Counted from the first letter of the stretch, positions 9,824 to 21,583 are shown. The stretch is DNA of 64,000 nucleotides from Denitratimonas tolerans (GCF_037203605.1 NZ_JBBDHC010000012.1:54106-118105), one strand, 5' to 3'. Made by a program: numbers and translations. Notes: a model not told the origin generated them from the sequence alone.

Positions 9824-12004
9824 ATGCATGATTCCTCTCCCGCTGCCGCTGCGCCCGCTGCAACTGCGAACCAACGTGCCCCGGATCCGTGTCCGGAGCA
9901 GGTCGACGAGCTCGTCCGGCGCGCAGCGACCTACCTGCCGGCCGAACAGCTCGGACTGATCCGGCAGGCCTATCGCCTCGGCGCGATCGCGCACGATGGG
10001 CAGACCCGCAAGAGCGGCGAGGCCTACATCACCCATCCGGTCGCCGTGGCCACGGTGCTGGCCGACCTGGGCATGGACGTCGAAACCCTGTGCGCGGCGA
10101 TCCTGCACGATGTGCTGGAAGACACGCCGATCGAACGCGAGCGCATTGCCGCCGAGTTCGGCGAGACGGTGGCCGAACTGGTCGATGGCGTCACCAAGCT
10201 CGACAAGCTGAGCTTCCGCGACCGCCAGGAGGCCGCCGCCGAGAGCTTCCGCAAGATGCTGCTGGCCATGGCGCGCGACCTGCGCGTCATCCTGATCAAG
10301 CTGGCCGATCGGCTGCACAACATGCGCACGATCGACTCGATGAGCCCGGATGCGCGTCGCCGCATCGCGCGCGAGACGCTCGACATCTATGCGCCCATCG
10401 CCCAGCGCCTGGGCATGAACCGGATCAAGGGCGAACTGCAGGAACTCGGCTTCCGCGGCCTCTACCCGCGCCGGCACGACGTCATCACCCGCCGCATCCG
10501 CACCCTGCCGGTGTCGCGGCGCGAGGCCATGGACCGGATCGAGGCGGCACTCGACCAGCGCCTGACTCAGGAAGGCATCCCGCACCGCATCGTCTGGCGG
10601 GTGAAATCGGCCTACAGCATCTACCGCAAGATGAAGCTGGAGCAGAAGAGCTTCGACCAGGTGATGGACGTGTTCGGGTTCCGCGTGGTGGTCGGGCGGG
10701 TGATGGAGTGCTACATGGCGCTGGGTGCCGTGCACAGCCTCTACAAGCCGGTAGAGCAGCGCTTCCGCGATTTCATCGCGATTCCCAAGGCCAACGGCTA
10801 CCAGTCGCTGCACACCCTGCTGTTCAGCCCCTTCGGCTCGCCGGTGGAAGTGCAGATCCGCACCGAGGACATGGACCAGGTGGCCGAGCGCGGGATCGCG
10901 GCGCACTGGCTCTACAAGTCGCCCAACGGCAGCCAGTCCAGCGCGCAGAGCCGCGCCCAGGCGTGGCTGTCGGGCCTGCTGGAGAACCAGAAGGCCGCCG
11001 GCTCCTCGATCGAGTTCCTCGACAACGTCAAGGTGGATCTCTTTCCCGACGAGGTTTACCTCTTCTCGCCCAAGGGCGACATCCTCTCGCTGCCGCGCAA
11101 CGCCACCGCGCTCGACTACGCCTATGCGGTGCATACCGACGTGGGCGACCACGCGGTCGCCGCGCGGGTGGACAAGAAGCTGGCGCCGTTGCGCGCGCGC
11201 CTGGCCAGCGGCCAGACCGTGGAAATCATCACCGCGCCCTCGGCCACGCCCAACACGAGCTGGCTGGACTGGGTGGTTTCCAGTCGCGCGCGCACCTCGA
11301 TCCGCCACTTCCTCAAGCGCCTGCAGCACGAGGACGCGGTGGAACTTGGCCACCGCATGCTGGATCGCGCGCTGGAGGCGGTCGACAGCTCGCTCGACCG
11401 CATCCCGCCCAAGGTGCTCGACCAGTACCTGGCCGATTCGCGCCTGCGCCGGCTGGAGGAGCTGCTTTCGGAGATCGCGCTGGGCAATCGCATGGCGGCG
11501 CAGGTGGCGCAGGTGCTCACCCGCAGCGTGGACGGCCAGAGCCACGTCCCGCACGCGCCCAGCGCGGAGAAGATCCTCATCACCGGCGCCGAGCGCGGCG
11601 TGCTGACGTTTCCCGACTGCTGCCTGCCGGTGCCCGGCGACGACATCATGGGCTACCTCTCCACCGGCAAGGGCATCGTCGTGCACCGCGCCGACTGCCG
11701 CAACGTGCCGGAGCTGCGCAAGACGCCCGAGCGCTGGGTGCCGATCGGCTGGGGGCGCGAGGTCAGCGGCGACTTCCGCTCCGCGATCCGGGTGGAAGTG
11801 GAGAACAAGCCGGGCGTGCTGGCGCGCGTCGCCAACGCCATCGGCGAGACCGAGGCCAACATCGAGAACGTCGAATACCAGGACCGCGACCAGCAGGCGG
11901 CCGTGATCGTGTTCACGATGAACGTGCGCAACCGCAAGCACCTGGCCGACGTGATCCGCAAGGTGCGCCGCCTGCCGGTGGTGATCGGCGTGCAGCGGCG
12001 CTGA
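9824..12004 (+). CDS. spoT: Bifunctional (p)ppGpp synthetase/hydrolase SpoT
   Basis: A 726-residue RelA/SpoT homologue that controls the stringent response. Domains in order are: an HD hydrolase (about residues 45-195) with the metal ligands in ITHP and ILHDVLEDT; a ppGpp synthetase domain (about 255-365) containing PKANGYQSLHTLL; a TGS domain (about 405-465, VYLFSPKGDI); and a C-terminal ACT domain (about 650-720, VEVENKPGVLARV). The intact HD motif makes hydrolase activity likely, and the synthetase domain also looks complete. The position after rpoZ is the classic one. The N-terminus has about 25 Ala/Pro-rich residues of no known role. Confidence 0.94.
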   Translation: MHDSSPAAAAPAATANQRAPDPCPEQVDELVRRAATYLPAEQLGLIRQAYRLGAIAHDGQTRKSGEAYITHPVAVATVLADLGMDVETLCAAILHDVLEDTPIERERIAAEFGETVAELVDGVTKLDKLSFRDRQEAAAESFRKMLLAMARDLRVILIKLADRLHNMRTIDSMSPDARRRIARETLDIYAPIAQRLGMNRIKGELQELGFRGLYPRRHDVITRRIRTLPVSRREAMDRIEAALDQRLTQEGIPHRIVWRVKSAYSIYRKMKLEQKSFDQVMDVFGFRVVVGRVMECYMALGAVHSLYKPVEQRFRDFIAIPKANGYQSLHTLLFSPFGSPVEVQIRTEDMDQVAERGIAAHWLYKSPNGSQSSAQSRAQAWLSGLLENQKAAGSSIEFLDNVKVDLFPDEVYLFSPKGDILSLPRNATALDYAYAVHTDVGDHAVAARVDKKLAPLRARLASGQTVEIITAPSATPNTSWLDWVVSSRARTSIRHFLKRLQHEDAVELGHRMLDRALEAVDSSLDRIPPKVLDQYLADSRLRRLEELLSEIALGNRMAAQVAQVLTRSVDGQSHVPHAPSAEKILITGAERGVLTFPDCCLPVPGDDIMGYLSTGKGIVVHRADCRNVPELRKTPERWVPIGWGREVSGDFRSAIRVEVENKPGVLARVANAIGETEANIENVEYQDRDQQAAVIVFTMNVRNRKHLADVIRKVRRLPVVIGVQRR

Positions 12005-12079
12005 CCGATCCCGCCGCGCCGCCGCGTCGCCCCGCGCGCGGCTAAACTTGGCGTTCCTTTTTCCCTCCGAGGCCACGCC

Positions 12080-12463
12080 ATGTCCCGACAGATCATCCAC
12101 ACCGACGCCGCACCGGCCGCCATCGGCCCCTATTCGCAGGCGGTCCGGGTGGACAAGACCGTCTACCTTTCCGGCCAGACGCCGCTCGATCCGGCCACCA
12201 TGGAGCTGGTCGAGGGCGACATCGAGGCGCAGGCGCGCCAGGTCTTCAAGAACCTCGCGGCGGTATGCGAGGCCGCCGGCGGCAGCTTCGCCAAGGTGGT
12301 GCGTGTGGGCATCTACATGATCGACCTGGCACATTTCGCCAAGGTCAACGCGGTGATGAAGGACTACTTCTCCGAGCCGTATCCGGCGCGCTCCACCATC
12401 CAGGTCTCGGCCCTGCCCAAGAACGCGCAGGTGGAGATCGACCTGGTGATGGTGCTCGACTGA
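12080..12463 (+). CDS. ridA: RidA family enamine/imine deaminase
   Basis: A 127-residue YjgF/YER057c/UK114 protein. RidA hydrolyses reactive enamine/imine intermediates such as 2-aminoacrylate released by PLP enzymes, protecting other PLP enzymes. The opening PAAIGPYSQAVRV and the closing FAKVNAVMKDYF, PARSTIQVSALPK and VEIDLVMV are diagnostic, including the arginine that binds the substrate carboxylate. The start has CCGAGG upstream. It sits between spoT and recG, a conserved position in gammaproteobacteria. Confidence 0.95.
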   Translation: MSRQIIHTDAAPAAIGPYSQAVRVDKTVYLSGQTPLDPATMELVEGDIEAQARQVFKNLAAVCEAAGGSFAKVVRVGIYMIDLAHFAKVNAVMKDYFSEPYPARSTIQVSALPKNAQVEIDLVMVLD

Positions 12464-12476
12464 GCCCAGCGACCCC

Positions 12477-14603
12477 ATGCAACCGGATGCGAGCAGCGCG
12501 GGTGCCGACCCCGCGCGCAGGCCGGTCACCGGGCTCAAGGGTGCCGGGCCGGCGCTGACCGCCCGGCTCGCCGCGCGCGGCATCGCCACGCTTCAGGATC
12601 TGTGGCTGCACCTGCCGCTGCGCTACGAGGACCGCACCCGCCTGACGCCGATCCGCGCCCTGCGCCACGGCGAGTCGGCGCAGGTGCTGGGGCGGATCGA
12701 GGCGGTCGAGCGCAGTTTCCGCGGCCGCCCGATGCTGCGCGTGGCGGTGGGCGACGAGTCGGGCGCCAGCCTGGTCCTGCGCTTCTTCCACTTCCACGCG
12801 GCGCAGCTGCGGGCGCTGTCGGTGGGCACCCGCATCCTGTGCCACGGCGAGGCGCGCGGCGGCCATTTCGGCGTGGAGATGGTGCACCCCGGATATCGCG
12901 TGCTGGCCGACGACGTCGAGCTGGCGCTGGGCGACCGGCTCGACCCGGTGTATCCGGCGATCGAGGGCGTAGGCCCGGTGCAGCTCGCGCGCCTGGTGTC
13001 GGCGGCGCTGGACCAGCTTCCCGAAAGCGATGCGCTGGAGCTGCTTCCGGCCTCGGCTTTCGGCGACCTCACGCTGCCGCGCTGGCGCGACGCGGTGCGC
13101 TTCCTGCACCGTCCGCCGCCGGGCGTGGACCTGGCCGAGCTGGCCCAGTTCCGGCATCCCGCCCAGCAGCGTCTGGCCCTGGAGGAGCTGCTCGCGCACC
13201 AGCTCAGCCTGCGTCGCCAGCGCCTTTCGATGAAGCGCCAGGGCGCGCTGGCGCTGGAGGCGCGCGGCGCGCTGGCGCGCCGGCTCGCGGCCGCGCTGCC
13301 GTTCCGGCTCACCGCGGCGCAGCGCCGCGTGCTGCACGAGATCGCAGAGGACCTGTCGCGCAGCGAACCCATGCTGCGGCTGGTGCAGGGCGACGTCGGC
13401 TCGGGCAAGACCATCGTCGCCGCGTTTGCCGCGCTGGCGGCCATCGAATCCGGCGCACAGGTCGCGTTGATGGCGCCCACCGAGCTTTTGGCCGAGCAGC
13501 ACGCGCAGGCCTTCGCCGCGTGGTTCGAGCCCTTGGGCATCGAGGCGGTGTGGCTGTCGGGCAAGGTCAAGGGCAAGGCGCGTGCCGCCGCGCTGGCGCG
13601 CATTGCCGCCGGCGCGCCGCTGGTGATCGGCACCCACGCGCTGCTGCAGGAGCCGGTGGCCTTCGCGCGGCTGGCACTGGTCATCGTGGACGAACAGCAC
13701 CGCTTTGGCGTGCACCAGCGCCTGGTGTTGCGCGACAAGGGCGCCGACGGGCGGCAGGTGCCGCATCAGCTGGTGATGACCGCCACGCCGATTCCGCGCA
13801 CCCTGGCCATGACCGCCTATGCCGATCTCGACGTCTCGGTGATCGACGAGCTGCCGCCCGGCCGCACCCCGGTGCAGACCGTGGCGATCGACGCGCTGCG
13901 GCGCGATGAGCTGATCGAGCGCATCCGCGCCGCCCTGTCGCAGGGACGCCAGGCCTACTGGGTCTGCACCCTGATCGAGGAAAGCGAGGAACCCAGCGCG
14001 CCGGGCGCGGTGAAGATCGAGGCACAGGCCGCCCAGACTGCGCATGAACTCCTGACCGAACAGCTCCCCGGCGTGCGCGTAGGCCTCGTGCACGGGCGCA
14101 TGAAGCCGGCGGAAAAGCAGGCCGCGATGGCCGCGTTCAAGGCCGGCGACATCCAGCTGCTCGTCGCCACCACGGTGATCGAGGTGGGCGTGGACGTACC
14201 CAACGCCAGCCTGATGCTGGTCGAAAACGCCGAGCGCCTGGGGCTGGCCCAGCTGCACCAGCTGCGCGGCCGCGTCGGGCGCGGCGCGCAGGCGTCGACC
14301 TGCGTACTGATGTACCGCTCGCCGCTCTCGCAGGCCGCGCGCGAGCGCCTGGCGGTGATGCGCGAGACCAGCGACGGATTCCGCATCGCGGAGAAAGACC
14401 TGGAGCTGCGCGGCCCCGGGGAACTGCTCGGCACCCGTCAGACCGGCCTCGCCGGCTTCCGCATCGCCGACCCGATGCGCGACGCCGCCCTGCTGCCGCA
14501 GGTGCAGCACGCCGCCGACGCACTCCTCGCGCGCGCCCCGCACGTCGCCGACCGCCTGATCGAACGCTGGATCGGCCAGGCGGTGCGCTACGCCGAGGCG
14601 TGA
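12477..14603 (+). CDS. recG: ATP-dependent DNA helicase RecG
   Basis: A 708-residue superfamily 2 branch-migration enzyme that remodels stalled replication forks and Holliday junctions. It has the N-terminal wedge/OB region (about residues 1-250), Walker A GDVGSGKT near 305, the DEQH box in VIVDEQHRFG, motif III MTATPIPRTLAMT, and the C-terminal motif VI QLRGRVGR. The C-terminal TRP-like segment is present. The ATG at 12477 gives an unusually short leader before RPVTGLKGAGPALTARL, the usual conserved start of the wedge domain. It ends the conserved cluster and is convergent with the fic gene 9 bases away. Confidence 0.95.
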   Translation: MQPDASSAGADPARRPVTGLKGAGPALTARLAARGIATLQDLWLHLPLRYEDRTRLTPIRALRHGESAQVLGRIEAVERSFRGRPMLRVAVGDESGASLVLRFFHFHAAQLRALSVGTRILCHGEARGGHFGVEMVHPGYRVLADDVELALGDRLDPVYPAIEGVGPVQLARLVSAALDQLPESDALELLPASAFGDLTLPRWRDAVRFLHRPPPGVDLAELAQFRHPAQQRLALEELLAHQLSLRRQRLSMKRQGALALEARGALARRLAAALPFRLTAAQRRVLHEIAEDLSRSEPMLRLVQGDVGSGKTIVAAFAALAAIESGAQVALMAPTELLAEQHAQAFAAWFEPLGIEAVWLSGKVKGKARAAALARIAAGAPLVIGTHALLQEPVAFARLALVIVDEQHRFGVHQRLVLRDKGADGRQVPHQLVMTATPIPRTLAMTAYADLDVSVIDELPPGRTPVQTVAIDALRRDELIERIRAALSQGRQAYWVCTLIEESEEPSAPGAVKIEAQAAQTAHELLTEQLPGVRVGLVHGRMKPAEKQAAMAAFKAGDIQLLVATTVIEVGVDVPNASLMLVENAERLGLAQLHQLRGRVGRGAQASTCVLMYRSPLSQAARERLAVMRETSDGFRIAEKDLELRGPGELLGTRQTGLAGFRIADPMRDAALLPQVQHAADALLARAPHVADRLIERWIGQAVRYAEA

Positions 14604-14612
14604 TCGAGCCGC

Positions 14613-15737
14613 TTACTCCTCGGGCACGTTCAGCACATAGCTTGTGCTGCGTCCGCCGGCGTCTGATTTGCGCAGCAGCCCACGAGCCATCAGATCATTG
14701 ATATCGCGCAGCGCCGCATCGGGCGAACATCGGGCGACCGAGGCCCATTTACTGCTGGTGAGCTTGCTGTCGAAGCCATCGAGCAGCCGGTTGAGCACTT
14801 TCGCCTGCCGTGCGTTCAGGGGCGTGCCGGCCCACTGCCGCCAGAAGCGGGTCTTGCCCAGAACCACATCCAGCGAATGGTGCGCCTGATCCACCGCGCG
14901 ATGGAGCACATCGAGGAACCACGCCAGCCATGGCGTGACATCCATCGTGCGCTTCTGGGTTTGCTCGAGAATGTCGTAGTACGCCGTGCGCTCGCGTTGG
15001 ATCTGGGCCGAGAGGCTGTAGAAACGCTGCGAGCTGCCATCGGCGCGTGCCAGCAGCAGATCGCCGATGGCTCGCGCGATGCGGCCGTTGCCATCGTCGA
15101 ACGGATGGAGCGTGACGAACCAAAGATGCCCAAGCCCCGCCTTGATCAGCGGCGGCTCGCCGGATGACCCGTTGAGCCAGTCAAGAAATCGACGGGTTTC
15201 CACCTCCAGTCGCTCGGCAGGCGGTGCCTCGAAACGTATCCGCTGGCGGCCGATGGGGCCGGACACCACCTGCATCGGGCCGTTCGCATCATCGCGCCAC
15301 GCGCCAACCGCGATGCGTGAAAGCCCGGAGTAGCCGGTGGGAAACAGTGCGGCATGCCAATTGGACAATCGTTCCCGCGATACCGGCGCATGACAGTTGG
15401 CGGTGGCATCCAGCACCATCTCGACCACCCCTTCGACGTGGCGATCCACCGGAGCCAGCGCACCAGCGTCCACGCCCAGCCGCCGCGCGATGCTCGAACG
15501 TACCGACTCGACGTCCAGCCGTTCGCCTTCGATCTCGCTGGTTTTGATCACATCGTCGGTGAGCGCAGCCAGACTCGCCTGATCGCGCAAGGCAAGCCCC
15601 ACATCGACCAGCCTCCCCAGCAACAAGCCCTGGGCACGACTCACCGCCACCATCTGCCCGGACAGCGCCGCCAGATCAAAGCGCCAGTTCGGCCAGTCAC
15701 CAGCCTGCCAGATATAGGTGTAATCACCGTGTTTCAT
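14613..15737 (-). CDS. Fic family protein with N-terminal DUF4172-like domain
   Basis: A 374-residue Fic protein. The catalytic loop HPFDDGNGRIAR (211-222) is complete and matches the motif needed for transfer of AMP or related groups to hydroxyl side chains. The N-terminus YIWQAGDWPNWRFD fits the DUF4172 group, and a T-x3-E-G element at residues 66-71 (TSEIEG) fits the class II autoinhibitory helix, so basal activity is probably restrained. The C-terminus (about 310-370) looks like a winged-helix DNA-binding domain. The ATG at 15737 is preferred to an upstream start because it begins the conserved WQ/WP stretch. No antitoxin gene is beside it. Targets are unknown. Confidence 0.88.
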   Translation of the reverse strand: MKHGDYTYIWQAGDWPNWRFDLAALSGQMVAVSRAQGLLLGRLVDVGLALRDQASLAALTDDVIKTSEIEGERLDVESVRSSIARRLGVDAGALAPVDRHVEGVVEMVLDATANCHAPVSRERLSNWHAALFPTGYSGLSRIAVGAWRDDANGPMQVVSGPIGRQRIRFEAPPAERLEVETRRFLDWLNGSSGEPPLIKAGLGHLWFVTLHPFDDGNGRIARAIGDLLLARADGSSQRFYSLSAQIQRERTAYYDILEQTQKRTMDVTPWLAWFLDVLHRAVDQAHHSLDVVLGKTRFWRQWAGTPLNARQAKVLNRLLDGFDSKLTSSKWASVARCSPDAALRDINDLMARGLLRKSDAGGRSTSYVLNVPEE

Positions 15738-16084
15738 GCGGTCATTGTGCCTGGGTTTGTCACAGACGCAAGCCAATCGCCGCATATTTCGCGTCGAATA
15801 TGGCATCTATTCGCCGCATGGTCTGCTTCGGGACTTCCGCTGTCCGTGGGCCTCAACCGATTCCGACTTCTCCGAGTCTCAGCTGCAAGGCTCACGGCTG
15901 AAGCAGTCCACTGGCACCTCCGGGGTGTGCACGCATGCATGACGGCCTGACCTTCGTGCCCCGCCGCCGGGATTGCCGGCGCACTGCAACATCGGGGAGG
16001 GCAGCCAGACCTGCGGATGCACCAGCGTGGCCCCTGCTGCCAACAATTGCCGTTGTGTCAGACAGGCCGCCACGGAAACCCGCC
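15738..16084. promoter_or_regulatory. Intergenic region upstream of fic with a palindrome
   Basis: This 347-base gap separates two divergent genes and holds no convincing coding region. On the fic side a weak promoter TTGCGT-16-CACAAT can be read toward fic. Farther out is a perfect palindrome CATATT-N8-AATATG at 15783-15802, flanked by two direct copies of TCGCCGCAT (15777-15785 and 15811-15819). This looks like an operator for a dimeric regulator. The right half shows nothing distinctive beyond the approach to the next signal-peptide gene. Confidence 0.35.
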
Positions 16085-17776
16085 ATGAGAATGCACTGTC
16101 TGGTCGCTCTGACCGCCGCGCTGCTGATGTCTGCCCTGCCCGCACGCGCTGGGGAGCTGCCACTGGGCTCGCCCTATGTGCTCCTGGAGCGCACCGACCT
16201 GGCCTATGCCGGCGTCGGCAGTATCGGCGCGCCGGCCAATCTTGGCGGTGGCGAGGGAATGCTCGAACTGGAAGGCGTCGCGGGCGGGATCACACTGGCG
16301 CTGCTGTATTGGCATGGCATCGACATCCAGGACCCTGGCAATGGATACAGCGGCGGCAATGCCGACTATGACGAAGCCGATATCGTGTTCGACGGACACC
16401 CCATCACCGGCACCCGCGTGGCGGGCAAGGGCTACAACAACAATTGGGGCGGCGCCGCCACCCCGGACCAGTTCAGCGCCTCGCTCTATCGTGCCGATGT
16501 CACCGCATTGGTCCACGGCTCCGGCAGTTACAGCATCAGCGGATTGGCCGACGGTGCCGGACACAGCGCCAGCGGCGCTTCGCTGATCGTGTTCCACGAC
16601 GATGGCAATGAGTTCAATGATCTCCGGGTGACGCATTACGAGGCGATGGACAGCAACTGCGTGCCGGCAGGCGAAGAAAACTGGAACGCCCGATTGTGGC
16701 TGGATTACACCGGTGGGCAGGCGGAACTGGTAGTGCATGCCGCCGATGGCCAGTCCGCCCTGCCGGACGGGACCTACCGGGTGAGGGTATTCCCCGGCCT
16801 GCTGCCCAACGAATCCAGCGAGATCGTTTTCCGCGACCCGCATACCGACGGACTTCCGCTGTGGGGCGGCCTGAGCGTACCGCGCATGACCTTTCCCCGG
16901 CCCGGAAGCGGTGCCGGCCTGTGGGATGTGCGCCACCTCGACATCACGCCCACACTGCAGAAGCCGGGGCGCTACTACCTCTATGGGCGGGACATCTATT
17001 ACAACGACTGCGTCTCGCTGCTGGTAGTGCAAGTGGTGCAGTCCGCGCCCGGAAAACCACCGGCGATCGTGCCGGCTGAACATGATTTCGGCGATCTCGC
17101 CCCCACGGCCACATCGCTGGCAGAACGTTTCACCTTCACCAACCGGCAGAACGACATGATCGCTGTTGGCAACGTGATCGGTGGCCATGCCGTGTATTCG
17201 ATCACGGACAACACATGCACCGGCATGGCGCTGGCCCCCGGTGCAACCTGTACGCTGGACGTGCGATGCACACCGAGTGTGGCGCTACGGGACTACCAGG
17301 CATCCCTGCGGATTGCCTGGACCGACGCTTTCGGCGAGCCTTGGGAGAGCCAGGCCTTGCTGTTCTGTTCCGGTGTCAGTGATGCGCCGCATGGACGCCT
17401 GACCGTGGACCCGCCCAATGCCTGGTTCGGCGTGGTGAGTTGGGGTGGGCATTCACCTCCCATGCGCTTCACCGCCCATAGCACCGGCACAGTTCCCGTG
17501 ACGATGCAGGCAGCGCGGTTCTTTGGCACCCACGCCAGCTCCTTCCGGCTGATGCACGACGGCTGCAACGGCCTTACGCTGCCACCGGGTCAGCAATGCA
17601 GCGTGGACGTGCAGTTCCGACCCACGGCGGGAACCGGCCTGCTGGTCCGCCAGGCCACGATGGAGTTCAACTTCAGCGCCAGCGAACCGAAGCACCTGCC
17701 ACGCCCGGTGCTGCTCGCCGGCACCGTAGTGGTCGACAACTCGGCGATATTCCGCAACGGATTCGAAACCAACTGA
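16085..17776 (+). CDS. Secreted choice-of-anchor D domain protein
   Basis: A 563-residue exported protein with a Sec signal peptide (about residues 1-24, cleavage after ARA-G). The N-terminal half resembles the DUF3344-type beta domains seen in bacterial surface proteins, with many Gly-Asn-Asp turns (GYNNNWGG). Two ASPM-SPD2-Hydin-like (choice-of-anchor D) immunoglobulin-like modules follow, beginning near AEHDFGDLAPTATS and PPNAWFGVVSWGG, each with paired cysteines. The chain ends in IFRNGFETN, a short aromatic/acidic tail. A longer reading from 15935 is rejected because it would place the signal peptide internally. No enzymatic motif is seen. A role at or outside the cell surface is inferred. 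Confidence 0.7.
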   Translation: MRMHCLVALTAALLMSALPARAGELPLGSPYVLLERTDLAYAGVGSIGAPANLGGGEGMLELEGVAGGITLALLYWHGIDIQDPGNGYSGGNADYDEADIVFDGHPITGTRVAGKGYNNNWGGAATPDQFSASLYRADVTALVHGSGSYSISGLADGAGHSASGASLIVFHDDGNEFNDLRVTHYEAMDSNCVPAGEENWNARLWLDYTGGQAELVVHAADGQSALPDGTYRVRVFPGLLPNESSEIVFRDPHTDGLPLWGGLSVPRMTFPRPGSGAGLWDVRHLDITPTLQKPGRYYLYGRDIYYNDCVSLLVVQVVQSAPGKPPAIVPAEHDFGDLAPTATSLAERFTFTNRQNDMIAVGNVIGGHAVYSITDNTCTGMALAPGATCTLDVRCTPSVALRDYQASLRIAWTDAFGEPWESQALLFCSGVSDAPHGRLTVDPPNAWFGVVSWGGHSPPMRFTAHSTGTVPVTMQAARFFGTHASSFRLMHDGCNGLTLPPGQQCSVDVQFRPTAGTGLLVRQATMEFNFSASEPKHLPRPVLLAGTVVVDNSAIFRNGFETN

Positions 17777-17784
17777 AGCGATAA

Positions 17785-17811
17785 GGCGGCCGTGCGTGCA
17801 CCGTGGCCGCC
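17785..17811. terminator. GC-rich hairpin between the anchor-D gene and uvrB
   Basis: GGCGGCC pairs with GGCCGCC around a 13-base loop, 8 bases after the upstream stop codon. No T-run follows, so it is at best a factor-assisted terminator. Confidence 0.35.
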
Positions 17812-17972
17812 GCCGTTCCGGCATCGGCTTCCTTCAGGATCGCCGCGATCTGATGCTGTGCGGTGCGGCGGCGCAGGCTGCCTGTGTCGACAGCGTGGTG
17901 CCGGCGAGCAGTTTCGCGCATAGCGACTCCCCGCGGGCCAACCTGTCGCCGCCGCGCTTCTATACTGGCGCG

Positions 17973-20009
<2,037 letters not shown>

Positions 20010-20030
20010 TCCGCGCGCTGCGGCCGTTCG

Positions 20031-21323
20031 CTACCGCCGGTTCGGGGTGAAGTCGCGGCCTTCGCGCATCATCGGCAGGGTGGTCGACGGGTCGCCGTCG
20101 TTGGGCTCGGGCGCGATCCGCAGCAGGCGCGCCAGCAGGGGATACACGTCGACGTTGTCGAAGGTTTCGGTGACGAAACCGCTGCGGAAGTCCGGCCCGC
20201 GCGCGATGAACACGGCGGCCATCGACTCCAGCGCCGGATCGAAACCGTGCGCGCCGGGGTTGGGCGGATGGCGTTCGAGTTGGGCGCGATCGACGATGGT
20301 CCAGCCTTCGTCGGCCAGGCAGACCCAGGCGGGAATGCGGCGGTGGCTGCCGAAGCGGAACCGCTCCGGTACGCGCGCCTTGGGCCAGCACTGCGCGTGC
20401 GGGATCGGGCGCGCGAGCGCGGCTTCGAAGGCCGGCTCCGCTCCCGCCACCGGCTCCAGCCCGGCGACCGCGCCGCGATTGACCAGCCGGTAGGTTCCGG
20501 CCGGCAGGTGGTCGTCGATCACGACGACCTGGTGGGGCGGGGTTTCCGCCATGCCGTGGTCGGAAACCACGACCAGATTGCTGGTTTCCCACAGGCCGCG
20601 CTGCTTGAGGCCGGCGACCAGCCCGGCGAGCGCGGTGTCGGTGCGGCGGACCGCGGCGAGGGCCTCATCGGAGTCCGGTCCGTGCAGGTGGGCGTCGTGA
20701 TCGACCTGGTCGAAGTAGAGCGTGAGGAAATCGGGGCGTCGCGCCGCCGGCAGGTCGAGCCAGGCCAGCACCTGGGCGACGCGATCCTGCGGCGGCAGGG
20801 CCATGTCGAAGTGGCGCCAGTAGTGCGGGTGGTGGCCGCGGATCGGGGCTTCGGAGCCGGGCCAGAACATGGTCGCGCTGCGCAGCCCGGCGCGGCGCGC
20901 GGTGTTCCAGATCGGCTCGCCGTCCTGCCACCAGAGCGGATTCTCCACCGCCTCGCGGCTGGAGAGGCGGAATACCTGATCGGTGGCGGTCGGATCGGTC
21001 ATCTGGTTGTGCACCACGCCGTGGTGGTCGGGCACCAGGCCGGTCACCAGGGTGTAGTGGTTCGGGAAGGTGAGCGAGGGGAACGCGGGCCGCATCGCGC
21101 GGGCGCGCACGCCCTCGTGCGCGATGGCCCGGAGCGTGGGCGTTGCGACCGGGTCCAGATAGTCCGGGTGGAAGCCGTCGATGGACACCAGAATCAGGGG
21201 CGGGGGGCGGAAGTCGGTGGTGTCGCTGCGGACAGCGGGCCGGCAGGCCGCGAGGAGCAGGGCGACGACGACGAGCAACCACGGCAGCGCGCGGTGGCGG
21301 ATGAGGCGGCGAGTGGAGTGCAT
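20031..21323 (-). CDS. Lipoprotein phosphodiesterase/nucleotide pyrophosphatase (alkaline phosphatase superfamily)
   Basis: A 430-residue ectonucleotide pyrophosphatase/phosphodiesterase-like protein. A lipobox LLAAC follows a hydrophobic stretch, so it is probably anchored to the outer membrane facing the periplasm. The metal site is recognisable: ILVSIDGFHPDY supplies the first Asp, SLTFPNHYTL supplies the nucleophilic Thr, and VVSDHGM and YFDQVDHDAH supply the later Asp/His ligands. Relatives cleave nucleotide or phospholipid phosphodiesters. The substrate is not known. The ATG at 21323 is preferred because it places the signal sequence at the N-terminus. Confidence 0.82.
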   Translation of the reverse strand: MHSTRRLIRHRALPWLLVVVALLLAACRPAVRSDTTDFRPPPLILVSIDGFHPDYLDPVATPTLRAIAHEGVRARAMRPAFPSLTFPNHYTLVTGLVPDHHGVVHNQMTDPTATDQVFRLSSREAVENPLWWQDGEPIWNTARRAGLRSATMFWPGSEAPIRGHHPHYWRHFDMALPPQDRVAQVLAWLDLPAARRPDFLTLYFDQVDHDAHLHGPDSDEALAAVRRTDTALAGLVAGLKQRGLWETSNLVVVSDHGMAETPPHQVVVIDDHLPAGTYRLVNRGAVAGLEPVAGAEPAFEAALARPIPHAQCWPKARVPERFRFGSHRRIPAWVCLADEGWTIVDRAQLERHPPNPGAHGFDPALESMAAVFIARGPDFRSGFVTETFDNVDVYPLLARLLRIAPEPNDGDPSTTLPMMREGRDFTPNRR

Positions 21324-21583
21324 CGGCAGGGGCAAGTCAGTGCGGATCGCGAGGATGATGACAGAAGGCGCGTTCCCGGAAGCGCCATTCGATGCACGGT
21401 GCGAAGATTGCGTGACGCGCCGCGCACCGCACACTGTCGCAACGCCCGGTCCGGCGCGATCGAGGCTTCCGGTGGCATACCGCATTTCGGGTAGGATGCC
21501 GATTCAGGCAGGTGCCCTGCAGGCGGCCCGACGGGTTGCCGCGTTTGCCTTAGTCCGTGACCGGGTCAACTCGGAAAAACGCC

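Noticed and set aside
9482..12589. A 1035-codon open frame on the minus strand opposite spoT and ridA
   Set aside because: High-GC DNA gives long antisense frames. The plus-strand genes have complete family motifs and the minus product has no recognisable domain.
15879..16163. A 94-codon minus-strand frame upstream of the anchor-D gene
   Set aside because: No ribosome site or family features. It mirrors the signal-peptide region of the real gene.
17796..17972. An N-terminal extension of uvrB
   Set aside because: The upstream residues do not resemble UvrB and the ATG at 17973 gives the usual length and N-terminus.
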